DNA from: Streptomyces sp. S.PNR 29
Lineage (GTDB): Bacteria; Actinomycetota; Actinomycetes; Streptomycetales; Streptomycetaceae
DNA length: 64,000 nt
Direction of reading: 5' to 3'
Assembly (NCBI RefSeq): GCF_030386795.1
Contig: NZ_JANUQM010000002.1
Span: 434,001-498,000 of the forward strand
Part shown: piece after piece, positions 46,072 through 54,687 of the stretch
Position numbering within the stretch: position 1 is the first letter of the stretch
Layout: each line of letters starts with the position of its first letter
Position numbers and translations under genes: made by a program
The notes under the pieces: generated by a model
What the model was told of the DNA's origin: nothing
The model's input: only the letters and a program-made list of their open reading frames with translations
The model's database searches: none

Positions 46072-47240
46072 GCGGGCTGCTCCGTGAGTGCGGCGGCGGT
46101 GCTGAAGCGCTTGGGCGTGAAGGGGCGGGCCTCCTCGGGGAGTTCACCCGTGGTCAGGACGTGCGCCATGGCGTCCCCGGTGACCGGCGTGAGCAGCACG
46201 CCGTTGCGGTAGTGCCCGGTGGCCAGCAGCAGTCCCGCCAGCTCGGCGGGGCCGAGCAGCGGCGCGTTGTCCGGGGAACCGGGACGCAGCCCCGCGCGCG
46301 TCTCCGTCAGCGGCAGCTCCGTGATGCCGGGCACCAGCTCGTGCGCGTCGCGCAGCAGCTCGTACACCCCGCCCGCCGTGACCGTCGTGTCCCAGCCCAG
46401 TTCCTCAGTGGTCGCCCCGATGACGAGTTCCCCGCTCTCCCGCGGCACCAGGTACACGTGACTGCCCCGCACCACGGCCCGCACCGTCCGGCTGAGCAGC
46501 GGCGGCTGCCCCTCCGGCATGGTCAGCCGCACCACCTGCCCCTTCACGGGCCGCACGGGCGGCAGGACGTCGTCCGGGACACCCGCGAGCCGCCCGCTGA
46601 GGCTGCCCGCGGCCAGCACCACCTGCCCGGCGCCCAGCGCGGTGCCGTCGGCGGTGACGACGCCCGCGGCCCGGTCCCGTACGACGGTGAGCCGGTCGGC
46701 CCACACCCGGTGGAAGATCACGCCCGCCCGCTCGCACGCGACCACGAGCGCCCGGGCCAGCCGCCGGGGGTCGACCTGGTGGTCGTCGTTCACCCGCAGC
46801 CCCCCGCGCACGCCCGGCGCGAGCATCGGCTCCAGGCGCCGGCACTCACGCCCGGACAACCACTCGGAGTCCAGACCGGACTGCCGTTGCAGCGTGTGCA
46901 GTTCCCGCAGGTGGGCGCGGTCGTCGGCGTCCAGCGCGACGGCGAGCGTGCCGGAGCGGCGGTAGCCGAGATCGTGGCCGGTGAGGTCGGTGAGCTCCGC
47001 CGCGAAGTCCGGATAGCGGCGGGCCGAGGCGAGGTTCAGGGCGAGCAGAGTCTGCTCGCCGTAGTGCAGCTCCGTGACGGCGGCCAGCATCCCGGCCGCC
47101 ACCTGAGCGGCCCCGCCGCCCGGTTCCGGGTCCACCACGGCCGTGGCGAACCCGCGTTGCGCGGCCCGCCACGCGGTGACCAGACCGATGATCCCGCCCC
47201 CGATGACCAGGACGTCTGACGTGTCGGACGTACGCGACAT
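46068..47240 (-). CDS. thiO: Glycine oxidase ThiO
   Basis: 390-residue FAD enzyme that makes the dehydroglycine used by ThiG. Motifs: N-terminal Rossmann loop VLVIGGGIIGLVTAW, GGGAAQVAAGML, a C-terminal IGATTEELGWD and GLRPGSPDNAPLLG, then ATGHYRNGVLL, as in glycine oxidase. ATG at 47240 is 9 bp past the riboswitch. It heads the thiamine thiazole operon, and its stop overlaps thiS. The alternative assignment (D-amino acid oxidase) is less likely in this context. Confidence 0.94.
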   Translation of the reverse strand: MSRTSDTSDVLVIGGGIIGLVTAWRAAQRGFATAVVDPEPGGGAAQVAAGMLAAVTELHYGEQTLLALNLASARRYPDFAAELTDLTGHDLGYRRSGTLAVALDADDRAHLRELHTLQRQSGLDSEWLSGRECRRLEPMLAPGVRGGLRVNDDHQVDPRRLARALVVACERAGVIFHRVWADRLTVVRDRAAGVVTADGTALGAGQVVLAAGSLSGRLAGVPDDVLPPVRPVKGQVVRLTMPEGQPPLLSRTVRAVVRGSHVYLVPRESGELVIGATTEELGWDTTVTAGGVYELLRDAHELVPGITELPLTETRAGLRPGSPDNAPLLGPAELAGLLLATGHYRNGVLLTPVTGDAMAHVLTTGELPEEARPFTPKRFSTAAALTEQPA

Positions 47241-47249
47241 GGGCGTCCA

Positions 47250-47345
47250 GCCCCTCCCTTCGCCGGCATGACCCGGATCAGGTTCGTACGGTCGGAGGCC
47301 GCGAGCCTCCCTCTCAGCCCGGTGCGTCCGGGCTCCCGCGAGTGC
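47250..47345 (-). promoter_or_regulatory. TPP (thi-box) riboswitch
   Basis: On the minus strand it reads CTCGCGGGAGCCC, GGGCTGAGA and then CGTACGAACCTGATCCGGGT and CGGCGAAGGGA, the conserved thiamine pyrophosphate aptamer. It precedes thiO, which it should switch off when TPP is plentiful. Confidence 0.93.
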
Positions 47346-47443
47346 TTTACCTCGGCCACCCTAGCCCGCAGGACTCCGAACGGGTAAGGGAGCCTCCGCC
47401 GGTGGGCCGGCGTTGTGGAGCAGGTCACTGAGCCGAAACGCTG

Positions 47444-47460
47444 ACTGACAATCTGTCAGT
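47444..47460. promoter_or_regulatory. Perfect 7-3-7 palindrome upstream of the flavin reductase gene
   Basis: ACTGACA (47444-47450), ATC, TGTCAGT (47454-47460). It ends 16 bp before the start at 47477 and could be a repressor operator. Confidence 0.55.
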
Positions 47461-47476
47461 TGTCTATGGTGATCAG

Positions 47477-48706
47477 GTGAGCGAGCAGAGCCAGGAAGAA
47501 GGCGCGGCACAGCGGCGGCGCGTGGTGGTCGTGGGTGCCGGCATGGCCGGCGTGCAGACCGCCGTCGCGCTGCGGGAGCAGGGCTTCACCGGCACCGTGA
47601 CGCTCATCGGCGCGGAGCCCCACCAGCCGTACGACCGGCCCCCGCTGTCCAAGGCCGTCCTGCTCGGCAAGGCCGAGGGTTCCGCCTTCGACGTCGACTT
47701 CGAGGCGCTCGGCATCGAACTCCACCTGGGCCGCGAGGTGCTGGGCGTGCGCCCGGGCGACCATGAGCTGGACACGACCGCCGGGCCCGTGCCGTACGAC
47801 GTCCTGGTCGTCGCGACCGGCGCCGAGCCGATCCGGCTGCCGGGCGCGGAGGGCGTCCCCGGCGTGCATCTGCTGCGCACCCTGGACGACGCCGAGCGGC
47901 TGCGCCCGGTGCTCGCCCGGCAGCACGACATCGTGGTCGTCGGCGCGGGCTGGATCGGCGCCGAGTTCACCACGGCGGCCCGCGAGGCGGGCTGCGCGGT
48001 GACCGTCGTCGAGGCCGCCGACCGGCCGCTCGCGGGCGCGCTGCCCGCCGAGGTGGCCGCTCCGATGGCCGCCTGGTACGCCGACGCCGGCGCCGTTCTG
48101 CGCACGCACGCGCGCGTGCAGCGCGTCGAGCCCGGCGTGGTGATCCTCGACGACGGCTCGCGGCTGCCCGCCGACGCGGTCGTCGTCGGCATCGGCGCAC
48201 GGCCCGCCACGGCCTGGCTCGCCGGCTCCGGGATCGAGCTCGGCCTGTACGGCGAGGTCGTGGCCGACGACCGTCTGCGCACCTCCGCGCCGGACGTGTA
48301 CGCGGTCGGCGACTGCGCCTCCTTCCCCTCCGGGCGGTACGGCCGGCGCCTGCTGGTCCACCACTGGGACAACGCCCTGCAGGGGCCGCGCACGGTCGCC
48401 GCCGACATCATCGGCGAGGCCCCGGCGGTCTACGACCCGGTGCCGTACTTCTGGTCCGAGCAGTTCGGCCGCTTCGTGCAGTACGCCGGCCACCACGCGT
48501 CCGCCGACACCACCGTGTGGCGCGGTGACCCGTCCGGCCCCGCCTGGACGGTCTGCTGGCTGCGCGAGAACCGCCTGGTCGCCCTGCTCGCGGTGGGCCG
48601 CCCCCGCGACCTGGCCCAGGGCAGACGCCTGATCGAGGCGGGCACACCGATGGATCCCCAGCTGCTGGCGGACCCGGCGAGACCGCTGAAGGCGGCGACG
48701 GCTTAG
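47477..48706 (+). CDS. FAD-dependent oxidoreductase, ferredoxin/rubredoxin reductase type
   Basis: 409-residue class of pyridine nucleotide-disulfide oxidoreductase with two Rossmann loops: FAD VVVGAGMAGVQTA near the N-terminus and NAD(P)H VVVGAGWIGAEFT at about 155-167. The FAD motif YAVGDCASFP and the C-terminal reductase domain from about 310 (HHWDNALQGPRTVAADI) are also present. This matches BphA4/ferredoxin reductase-type enzymes that feed electrons to a ferredoxin or oxygenase. No oxygenase or ferredoxin gene is adjacent. GTG start. A perfect palindrome lies in its promoter. Confidence 0.9.
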   Translation: MSEQSQEEGAAQRRRVVVVGAGMAGVQTAVALREQGFTGTVTLIGAEPHQPYDRPPLSKAVLLGKAEGSAFDVDFEALGIELHLGREVLGVRPGDHELDTTAGPVPYDVLVVATGAEPIRLPGAEGVPGVHLLRTLDDAERLRPVLARQHDIVVVGAGWIGAEFTTAAREAGCAVTVVEAADRPLAGALPAEVAAPMAAWYADAGAVLRTHARVQRVEPGVVILDDGSRLPADAVVVGIGARPATAWLAGSGIELGLYGEVVADDRLRTSAPDVYAVGDCASFPSGRYGRRLLVHHWDNALQGPRTVAADIIGEAPAVYDPVPYFWSEQFGRFVQYAGHHASADTTVWRGDPSGPAWTVCWLRENRLVALLAVGRPRDLAQGRRLIEAGTPMDPQLLADPARPLKAATA

Positions 48707-48752
48707 TTGTCCTTAGCCCATCGGCGCAGGTGGGACCGGCTCCGACTTCCGA

Positions 48753-48775
48753 CTGTCAGTGCGGGATGGCAGGCT
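48753..48775 (+). promoter_or_regulatory. RecA-NDp-like promoter motif before the Rv2175c-type gene
   Basis: CTGTCAGTG (48753-48761), 8 nt, CAGGCT (48770-48775), against the PafBC/RecA-NDp consensus TTGTCRGTG-N8-TAnnnT. Each half differs only in its first base. The start codon at 48783 is where transcription would begin. Confidence 0.45.
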
Positions 48776-48782
48776 AGTTTTC

Positions 48783-49148
48783 GTGACCGAGATTGACGCG
48801 AAGATCGATGCTCTCGTCCCCGCCTGGCTCACCCTGCCCGACATCGCCGAAATGCTCGGCGTCGAGGTGACACGGGTGCGGCAGCTGGTCAAGGAGGGCC
48901 AGCTCATCGCCGTACGCCGTGGTGAGAACCGCGCGCTCCACGTCCCCGCGGATTTCATCGACGGGGACAAGGTCGTCAAGGGCCTGTCCGGAACCCTGAC
49001 GCTCCTGCGGGACGACGGCTTTACGGTCGAAGAGATGCTGGAGTGGCTCTTCACCCCCGACCCCTCCCTGCCCGGAACCCCCGCGCAGGCGCTGCGCGAG
49101 AATCGCGGCACGGAAGTGAAGCGCCGCGCACAGGCGCTCGCCGTCTGA
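48783..49148 (+). CDS. Rv2175c-family DNA-binding protein
   Basis: 121-residue protein with an N-terminal winged helix/MerR-like HTH ([26 protein letters not shown]) and a C-terminal domain ending [30 protein letters not shown], the Rv2175c family hallmark. In M. tuberculosis Rv2175c binds DNA and is a substrate of kinase PknL; here the kinase pkaF is nearby. GTG 48783 was chosen because the leading MRDGRLVF of the longer frame is not conserved. The message may be leaderless. The DNA target is unknown. Confidence 0.9.
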   Translation: MTEIDAKIDALVPAWLTLPDIAEMLGVEVTRVRQLVKEGQLIAVRRGENRALHVPADFIDGDKVVKGLSGTLTLLRDDGFTVEEMLEWLFTPDPSLPGTPAQALRENRGTEVKRRAQALAV

Positions 49149-49163
49149 CCCGACATACCGCCC

Positions 49164-49221
49164 GGCGTACGGGCCGCGGCCGTCCGGAGCCACGGCCCCG
49201 GAGGAGTGCGGCCCGTACGCC
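49164..49221 (+). terminator. Strong hairpin terminator before thiE
   Basis: GGCGTACGGGCCGC (49164-49177) pairs perfectly with GCGGCCCGTACGCC (49208-49221), 14 bp, with an inner GC-rich hairpin. It lies 16 bp after the Rv2175c-type gene. Confidence 0.85.
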
Positions 49222-49251
49222 ACCGAGAAGACCGACAACGGGGGGACCCGC

Positions 49252-49902
49252 ATGTCCGACACCGCAGCCCGCGCCCGGCTCGCCGACGCCCGGCTCTACC
49301 TGTGCACGGACGCACGCAGGCGGCAGGGCGACCTGCCCGAGTTCCTGGACGCCGTCCTGGCCGGTGGCGTCGACATCGTGCAGCTGCGGGACAAGGGCAT
49401 GGAGGCGGCGGAGGAACTGGAGCACCTGCGGGTCTTCGCCGACGCCTGCGCCCGGCACGGCAAGCTCCTCGCGGTCAACGACCGCGCGGACGTCGCCCAC
49501 GCCGCCCGCTCCGCCGTCCTGCACCTCGGCCAGGGTGACCTCCCGGTCCCCGCGGCCCGTGCCATCCTCGGCGACGACGTCCTGATAGGCCGCTCCACGC
49601 ACGCCGAGGCGGAGGCCGCCGCGGCCGCCGTCCAGGAAGGCGTGGACTACTTCTGCACCGGCCCGTGCTGGCCCACACCCACCAAGCCGGGCCGCCACGC
49701 CCCGGGCCTCGGCCTGGTCCGTCACACCGCCTCCCTGGGCACCGACCGCCCCTGGTTCGCCATCGGCGGCATCGACCTCGGCAACCTCGACGAGGTCCTC
49801 GACGCGGGCGCCCGCCGGGTCGTCGTCGTACGGGCCATCACCGAGGCGGACGACCCGGGCGCGGCGGCGGCCGAGTTCGCGAAGCGGCTGCGGCAGGTGT
49901 AG
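49252..49902 (+). CDS. thiE: Thiamine-phosphate synthase
   Basis: 216-residue TIM-barrel enzyme that joins the thiazole and pyrimidine phosphates into thiamine phosphate. Motifs: [59 protein letters not shown] and [10 protein letters not shown]. It is on the opposite strand from thiO-thiS-thiG and 2 kb away, with no thi-box in front. It therefore seems not to share the riboswitch, and its own control region is short. ATG 49252 follows a purine-rich GGGGGGA. Confidence 0.95.
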   Translation: MSDTAARARLADARLYLCTDARRRQGDLPEFLDAVLAGGVDIVQLRDKGMEAAEELEHLRVFADACARHGKLLAVNDRADVAHAARSAVLHLGQGDLPVPAARAILGDDVLIGRSTHAEAEAAAAAVQEGVDYFCTGPCWPTPTKPGRHAPGLGLVRHTASLGTDRPWFAIGGIDLGNLDEVLDAGARRVVVVRAITEADDPGAAAAEFAKRLRQV

Positions 49903-49923
49903 GGACGCCACTTTGCCCCGGCT

Positions 49924-49942
49924 TTGTCCAAGGGGTGGACAA
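49924..49942. promoter_or_regulatory. Inverted repeat upstream of metF
   Basis: TTGTCCA (49924-49930) AGGGG TGGACAA (49936-49942), 7-5-7 and perfect, 71 bp before metF. Candidate operator for a regulator of methionine or one-carbon genes. Confidence 0.5.
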
Positions 49943-50003
49943 CAAGTCGACAATTCGGTCAAATGTCCTGCCTCCGGTTGGGGGACCGACGCCCCCTGAC
50001 TAA

Positions 50004-50936
<933 letters not shown>

Positions 50937-50993
50937 ACCGGCCGCGGTGGCGTACGACACACTGCGTAGCGGCCACCTGGGAGAGGGGCGTAC

Positions 50994-51974
50994 ATGGGCT
51001 GGACGGTCCTCTACATCGCGTTCGGCGTCGTCGCGCTGTGGCTGCTCGGTGAGGTGCTGCTGCAGTACAAGGCGCGCCTGCGCTGGCGGCTGCTCGCCTT
51101 CGCCGGCTTCCTCGGCGTCGTCGTCGGTGTGCTGATCCCGTCCGTCGTCGTCATCGGAGTGGGCGCGGCCGCGTTTGCGGTCGGCCAGACCTACGTCACG
51201 CTCTCCTTCCGCCGCGGCTTCTCGGCCGGCTGGGCGATGTCCGCACCGGGCCTGGGCGGACTGGGCGGCAGCAAGCGCCGCCGCGGTGAGCGGGGCCGGC
51301 AGGAGCCCACCCTGGAGGTCTCCGGCCTCGAAGCGGCCGACGGCGGCTACGGCGGCGGTGGCTACGCCGACGGCCCCGACCAGCGCCGGGACAGCGTCGG
51401 CTACGACGACGACTACGACCGCGACGACGTCTTCGCGTCCGGGCGTCCGGACACGCCCACGGCCGCCGAGGCCACGACCGTGTACGAGCCGCAGCCCCTG
51501 CCGGAGGACACCGGCTCCTACGGCGTGTACGGCGACTCCGGGTACGCCTCCGACCCGTCGCACGCGACCGGGGGCCAGGACCACTACGCGACGGCCGCGC
51601 AGGGCGCCGACCAGGCCTACGCCTACGACGGATACGCCGGCTACGACCAGCAGAGCTACGGCTACGGCACGACCGGCCAGCAGCAGTACGCCGGCTACAC
51701 CGACCCGTACCTCGGCACCCAGGGCTACGGCGGAGGCGGGTACGACACCGGCTACGGCGACCAGCCGAGTTACGGCCAGCAGGGCTACGGCCAGGACCCG
51801 TACGCCACCGGCACCTCCTACGGCGCCGAGACCCCGCCCGGCGGCTTGTGGGTCCCGCAGCAGCGCAGCACCGACGACCCGTACGGCGGTGAGCTGCCGG
51901 CGGAGCAGCAGTACCCGTACCAGGGCGACGGACAGACGCAGGGGCACGGCTTCGACGAGCAGTACCGCTTCTGA
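50994..51974 (+). CDS. Membrane protein with Tyr/Gly/Gln-rich low-complexity tail
   Basis: 326 residues. Two or three N-terminal helices (about 5-24 and 31-66), a short basic stretch (KRRRGERGRQ), and then about 215 residues dominated by Tyr, Gly, Gln, Asp, Ser and Thr with many GY, YG and QQ steps. The tail is predicted disordered and resembles prion-like phase-separating sequences. No catalytic motif. ATG start, GAGAGGGG upstream. It lies 57 bp after metF on the same strand and converges on the CrtI-like gene. Function unknown. Confidence 0.85.
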   Translation: MGWTVLYIAFGVVALWLLGEVLLQYKARLRWRLLAFAGFLGVVVGVLIPSVVVIGVGAAAFAVGQTYVTLSFRRGFSAGWAMSAPGLGGLGGSKRRRGERGRQEPTLEVSGLEAADGGYGGGGYADGPDQRRDSVGYDDDYDRDDVFASGRPDTPTAAEATTVYEPQPLPEDTGSYGVYGDSGYASDPSHATGGQDHYATAAQGADQAYAYDGYAGYDQQSYGYGTTGQQQYAGYTDPYLGTQGYGGGGYDTGYGDQPSYGQQGYGQDPYATGTSYGAETPPGGLWVPQQRSTDDPYGGELPAEQQYPYQGDGQTQGHGFDEQYRF

Positions 51975-52004
51975 CCCCTGCGCGTCCCCTTCAGCGCGGG
52001 GCGC

Positions 52005-53513
52005 TCACTGGGAGCCCCGGAACTCCGGCCCCTCCACGATCAGCCCGGCGACCAGCGCGCCCGACATGCCGGCGTGCGGGAGGCCGCCGCCCGGGTGGGA
52101 CCAGCCGCCGACGGTGAACAGGCCGCCGGTGTGGGTGCTGTTCGACGGGTGCAGGTGCCGTCCGCCTGCCGCGGCCAGCGCCGGGGCAGGCAGCGCACCG
52201 CCCTCGGCGCCGGTCGCCTCGGCGATGTCGGCCGGGGTGCGCACCTCGTGCCAGACCAGGCGGTCACGCAGGTCCGGTATCGCACGCTCGGCGACGGTGA
52301 TCAGGTTCTCGGCGTGCCCTTCCCAGTCACCCCGGCGCCCCTGGCCGGGCTGCGCGGGCACCACCGCGGTGAGCGTCACCGCCTCGTGGCCGGTGTCCGG
52401 GACCAGCTCGGGGTCGTCGGGCCGCAGGACGGTGACCGTGGGACGCGCGGCCATGCCCGCTCCGGCACCGAACAAGGCGTCCAGCTCCGCCTCCCGCTGC
52501 TCCGCGTGCACCACCGTGCGATGCGCCGTGCTCTGCGGGCGGCTGCCCCGCAGGGCGAGCAGCACGGTCAGGCGGCTCGCCGCCCCGCGCTGGGGCGGGA
52601 CCTCGCCGGCGCCGCGTACCGCAGCCCCCCGGAGGAAGCCGTCCAGCACGCCGGGGGCGACACCGGCGACCACGAAGTCGGCCTCCGCCACGGTCCCGTC
52701 CAGCAGCTCCACCCCCGCTGCCCGGCCGTCCTTCTCGACGACCCCGGTGACCTCGGCACCGAAATGGAACTCGACTTTCCGGGCCACGCAGCGCTCGTAC
52801 ACCGCGCGTGCCAGCTCGCGCAGGCCGCCGCGCACGTACCAGATGCCGAAGGCGTGCTCCATGTACGGCAGCACGGCGGCGCTCGCCGGGGTGATGCGCG
52901 GATCCAGGCCGTACGCGAGGGCGTGGCTGTCCAGGAGGGCGGTCAGGCGGGGATCCCTCAGCTCCCAGGCACCGACCTCGGCGAGCGTGCCGGCCCGGCG
53001 GGTGCGCAGCAGGCGCTTGTGGGGGACCGCCGGATAGGGCTCGCGCTCGGCCAGCACCTGCCAGTTCGGCCACAGCGGCTCCTCCAGCAGCGGGCGGCGC
53101 GTACGGTCCCAGGCCTCGCGGGCCCGCACCAGGAAGTCGCCCCAGCGTCGCCCGGTGCCCGGGCCGAGCGCCTCGTCGAGGGCCGCGACGACGCCCGCCC
53201 GGGAGGCGTTCGGCAGCGCGACCTCGGTGCCGTCCGCGAAGACATGCCGCGACGACGGATCGACCTGGACCAGCTCGACGCACTCCTCCAGCGGTTCCCT
53301 GCCCGTCTTGACGAACAGGTCGCGGTAGACCGCGGGCAGCGGCAGCAGACCGGGGCCGGTGTCGAAGGCGAAGCCGTCCCGCTCGAAGCGGCGCACCGCT
53401 CCGCCGTACGTCTCCGTCCGCTCGTACACCGCCACCCGGTGGCCCGCGACGGCCAGCCGGGCGGCGGCCGCCAGCGCGCCCATCCCGGCGCCGATCACCG
53501 CAATCCGTGCCAT
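52005..53513 (-). CDS. FAD-dependent oxidoreductase, phytoene desaturase (CrtI) type
   Basis: 502-residue flavoprotein with the CrtI layout: N-terminal VIGAGMGALAAAARLAVAG and GGAVRRFERDGFAFDTGP, a substrate segment in the middle, and the C-terminal GGWSHPGGGLPHAGMSG FAD block. The CrtI fold also covers retinol saturases and amine oxidases, so carotenoid use is unproven; no crtE, crtB or crtY gene is nearby. ATG 53513 was chosen; the long upstream frame continues into a GC-shadow region. Its downstream end converges on the low-complexity membrane protein gene. Confidence 0.88.
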   Translation of the reverse strand: MARIAVIGAGMGALAAAARLAVAGHRVAVYERTETYGGAVRRFERDGFAFDTGPGLLPLPAVYRDLFVKTGREPLEECVELVQVDPSSRHVFADGTEVALPNASRAGVVAALDEALGPGTGRRWGDFLVRAREAWDRTRRPLLEEPLWPNWQVLAEREPYPAVPHKRLLRTRRAGTLAEVGAWELRDPRLTALLDSHALAYGLDPRITPASAAVLPYMEHAFGIWYVRGGLRELARAVYERCVARKVEFHFGAEVTGVVEKDGRAAGVELLDGTVAEADFVVAGVAPGVLDGFLRGAAVRGAGEVPPQRGAASRLTVLLALRGSRPQSTAHRTVVHAEQREAELDALFGAGAGMAARPTVTVLRPDDPELVPDTGHEAVTLTAVVPAQPGQGRRGDWEGHAENLITVAERAIPDLRDRLVWHEVRTPADIAEATGAEGGALPAPALAAAGGRHLHPSNSTHTGGLFTVGGWSHPGGGLPHAGMSGALVAGLIVEGPEFRGSQ

Positions 53514-53858
53514 GCCAGGGACTTTATCGGCCGCCACCGACAATCCCGCGTCCGAGGGCCCCTGACCTGCGGCGCAGACCCGCTGGTGCGGTCCGGGGCG
53601 ACGCCGGGGGAGTACGGACACGGACGCGAGGGTGACCAAGCCGCGCACCGGCGTGCTGGGGGCGAGTGCGCACGGCTGAGTATCCGTACCTAGTCGGTGA
53701 GTTGAGTACGCGCGCGGATGGGGCCCGACCTGCGTGAACGAGAGAGTGGAGACCACGGAGAGGGGCACGGCTCCGGCACCGGCGACACGGGGCGCCGGAA
53801 CGGCGCCGGGCCCGCGATCCGCTCCTTCCGCCGACCTGGGTCGGCGGGAGCGAGGCAC

Positions 53859-53931
53859 GGGGGATCCCGGGGGATGACCGAACGGGGGTCCGACGGGGGA
53901 ACGTACGGGGGAGCACGGGGGAGTACGGGGG
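53859..53931 (+). repeat. Seven phased GGGGG runs (possible G-quadruplex element)
   Basis: G5 runs at 53859, 53869, 53884, 53895, 53907, 53917 and 53927, with loops of 5, 10, 6, 7, 5 and 5 nt. The last three repeat as ACGGGGGAG(C/T)AC. The number and spacing suit G-quadruplex formation in RNA or DNA. Confidence 0.75.
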
Positions 53932-53940
53932 AGCAAGAGG

Positions 53941-53996
53941 AAGCGCCGGTCCGGCCGGTGGCCCGCGGGGGACGCGGCCACTTCGGACCGGCGCTT
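53941..53996. terminator. Large hairpin terminator downstream of tetR
   Basis: AAGCGCCGGTCCG (53941-53953) pairs with CGGACCGGCGCTT (53984-53996), 13 bp, with an inner GTGGCC/GGCCAC stem. It lies 14 bp beyond the TetR stop on the minus strand and follows the G runs on the plus strand, so it may serve both. Confidence 0.8.
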
Positions 53997-54010
53997 TCGT
54001 ATGCGCCGCC

Positions 54011-54640
54011 CTAGGGCCGGCCGCTCACCCGTCCCTGAAGCAGCCGGGACAGCGCCGCGTGCACGTCGTCCAGGGAGCGTTCCGGCTGGAAGGACTTCCA
54101 GTCCAGCGCGGCCACCAGGACCATGCCGACCAGCGCGGACGCGGTCAGCGGGACATCGATCTCCTCGCTGAACTCGCCGTTCGCCACACCCTCGCGCAGC
54201 ACGTCCTCGACCACCGCCACGGCCTGCTGCCGGACCACCATCAGTGTGTTCTGCCAGGCCCGGTTGGTGCGCCACAGCTCCGCCACGTACAGCTGGGTGA
54301 AGGCCGGGTAGCGGTCGATGAAGACGAGCCCCGCGCGGATCATCGCGTCCAGGGCGTCGACCTTGCCGCGGCCATCCCGAGCCGTCCGGTCGGCCGCCTC
54401 CTGGAGGGAGGCGGTCAGGAGTCCGACACCGTGCCGCAGCAGCTCCTCGAAGAGGACGGACTTGCTGGCGAAGTTGTAGTAGACCGTGCCCTTCGCGACC
54501 CCGGCCCGCTCGGCGATCTCGTCCACCGTGGTGGCGGAGAACCCCTGCTCGGCGATGAGCGTGACGGCCGCCTCGTAGAGCTTCTGCCGGGTGGCCTCGC
54601 GGCGGGTGCGGCCGCCGGAGGTGACGCTGCTGCTTTCCAT
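54011..54640 (-). CDS. TetR-family transcriptional regulator
   Basis: 209-residue TetR repressor with a canonical N-terminal HTH (REATRQKLYEAAVTLIAEQG, GVAKGTVYYNFASKSVLFEE) and a larger helical ligand-binding half. Last gene of an operon transcribed leftward after the ABC ATPase and YhgE/Pip genes, so it probably represses that operon through the ACTGAC-TG-GTCAGT site at 57509. ATG 54640 was chosen at the start of the conserved block; the long upstream frame is a shadow of the membrane gene. Its ligand is unknown, perhaps the substrate of the pump. Confidence 0.93.
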   Translation of the reverse strand: MESSSVTSGGRTRREATRQKLYEAAVTLIAEQGFSATTVDEIAERAGVAKGTVYYNFASKSVLFEELLRHGVGLLTASLQEAADRTARDGRGKVDALDAMIRAGLVFIDRYPAFTQLYVAELWRTNRAWQNTLMVVRQQAVAVVEDVLREGVANGEFSEEIDVPLTASALVGMVLVAALDWKSFQPERSLDDVHAALSRLLQGRVSGRP

Positions 54641-54687
54641 GGCCCTGATTGTCACAGGAACCCTCCCCCCTGAGGTCACCGAACGGC

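Larger units (their letters stand above)
53514..54010. promoter_or_regulatory. 497-bp intergenic region with phased G runs and a terminator
   Basis: No convincing protein gene. It contains the promoter of the CrtI-like gene, seven G5 runs at 53859-53931, and a large hairpin at 53941-53996. A 98-codon open frame at 53718-54014 is low-complexity Gly/Arg and is not annotated. Confidence 0.6.

Noticed and set aside
53695..53712. TGAGTAC near 53704 as a MacR site
   Set aside because: Only one half of TGAGTACnnGTACTCA is present.
53718..54014. 98-codon open frame in the intergenic region
   Set aside because: Gly/Arg low complexity, no Shine-Dalgarno, and it runs through G runs and a terminator hairpin.
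52005..54275. Extended 756-codon reading of the CrtI-like gene
   Set aside because: Residues before the ATG at 53513 are Arg/Pro-rich with no similarity to the family; the FAD loop begins right after 53513.
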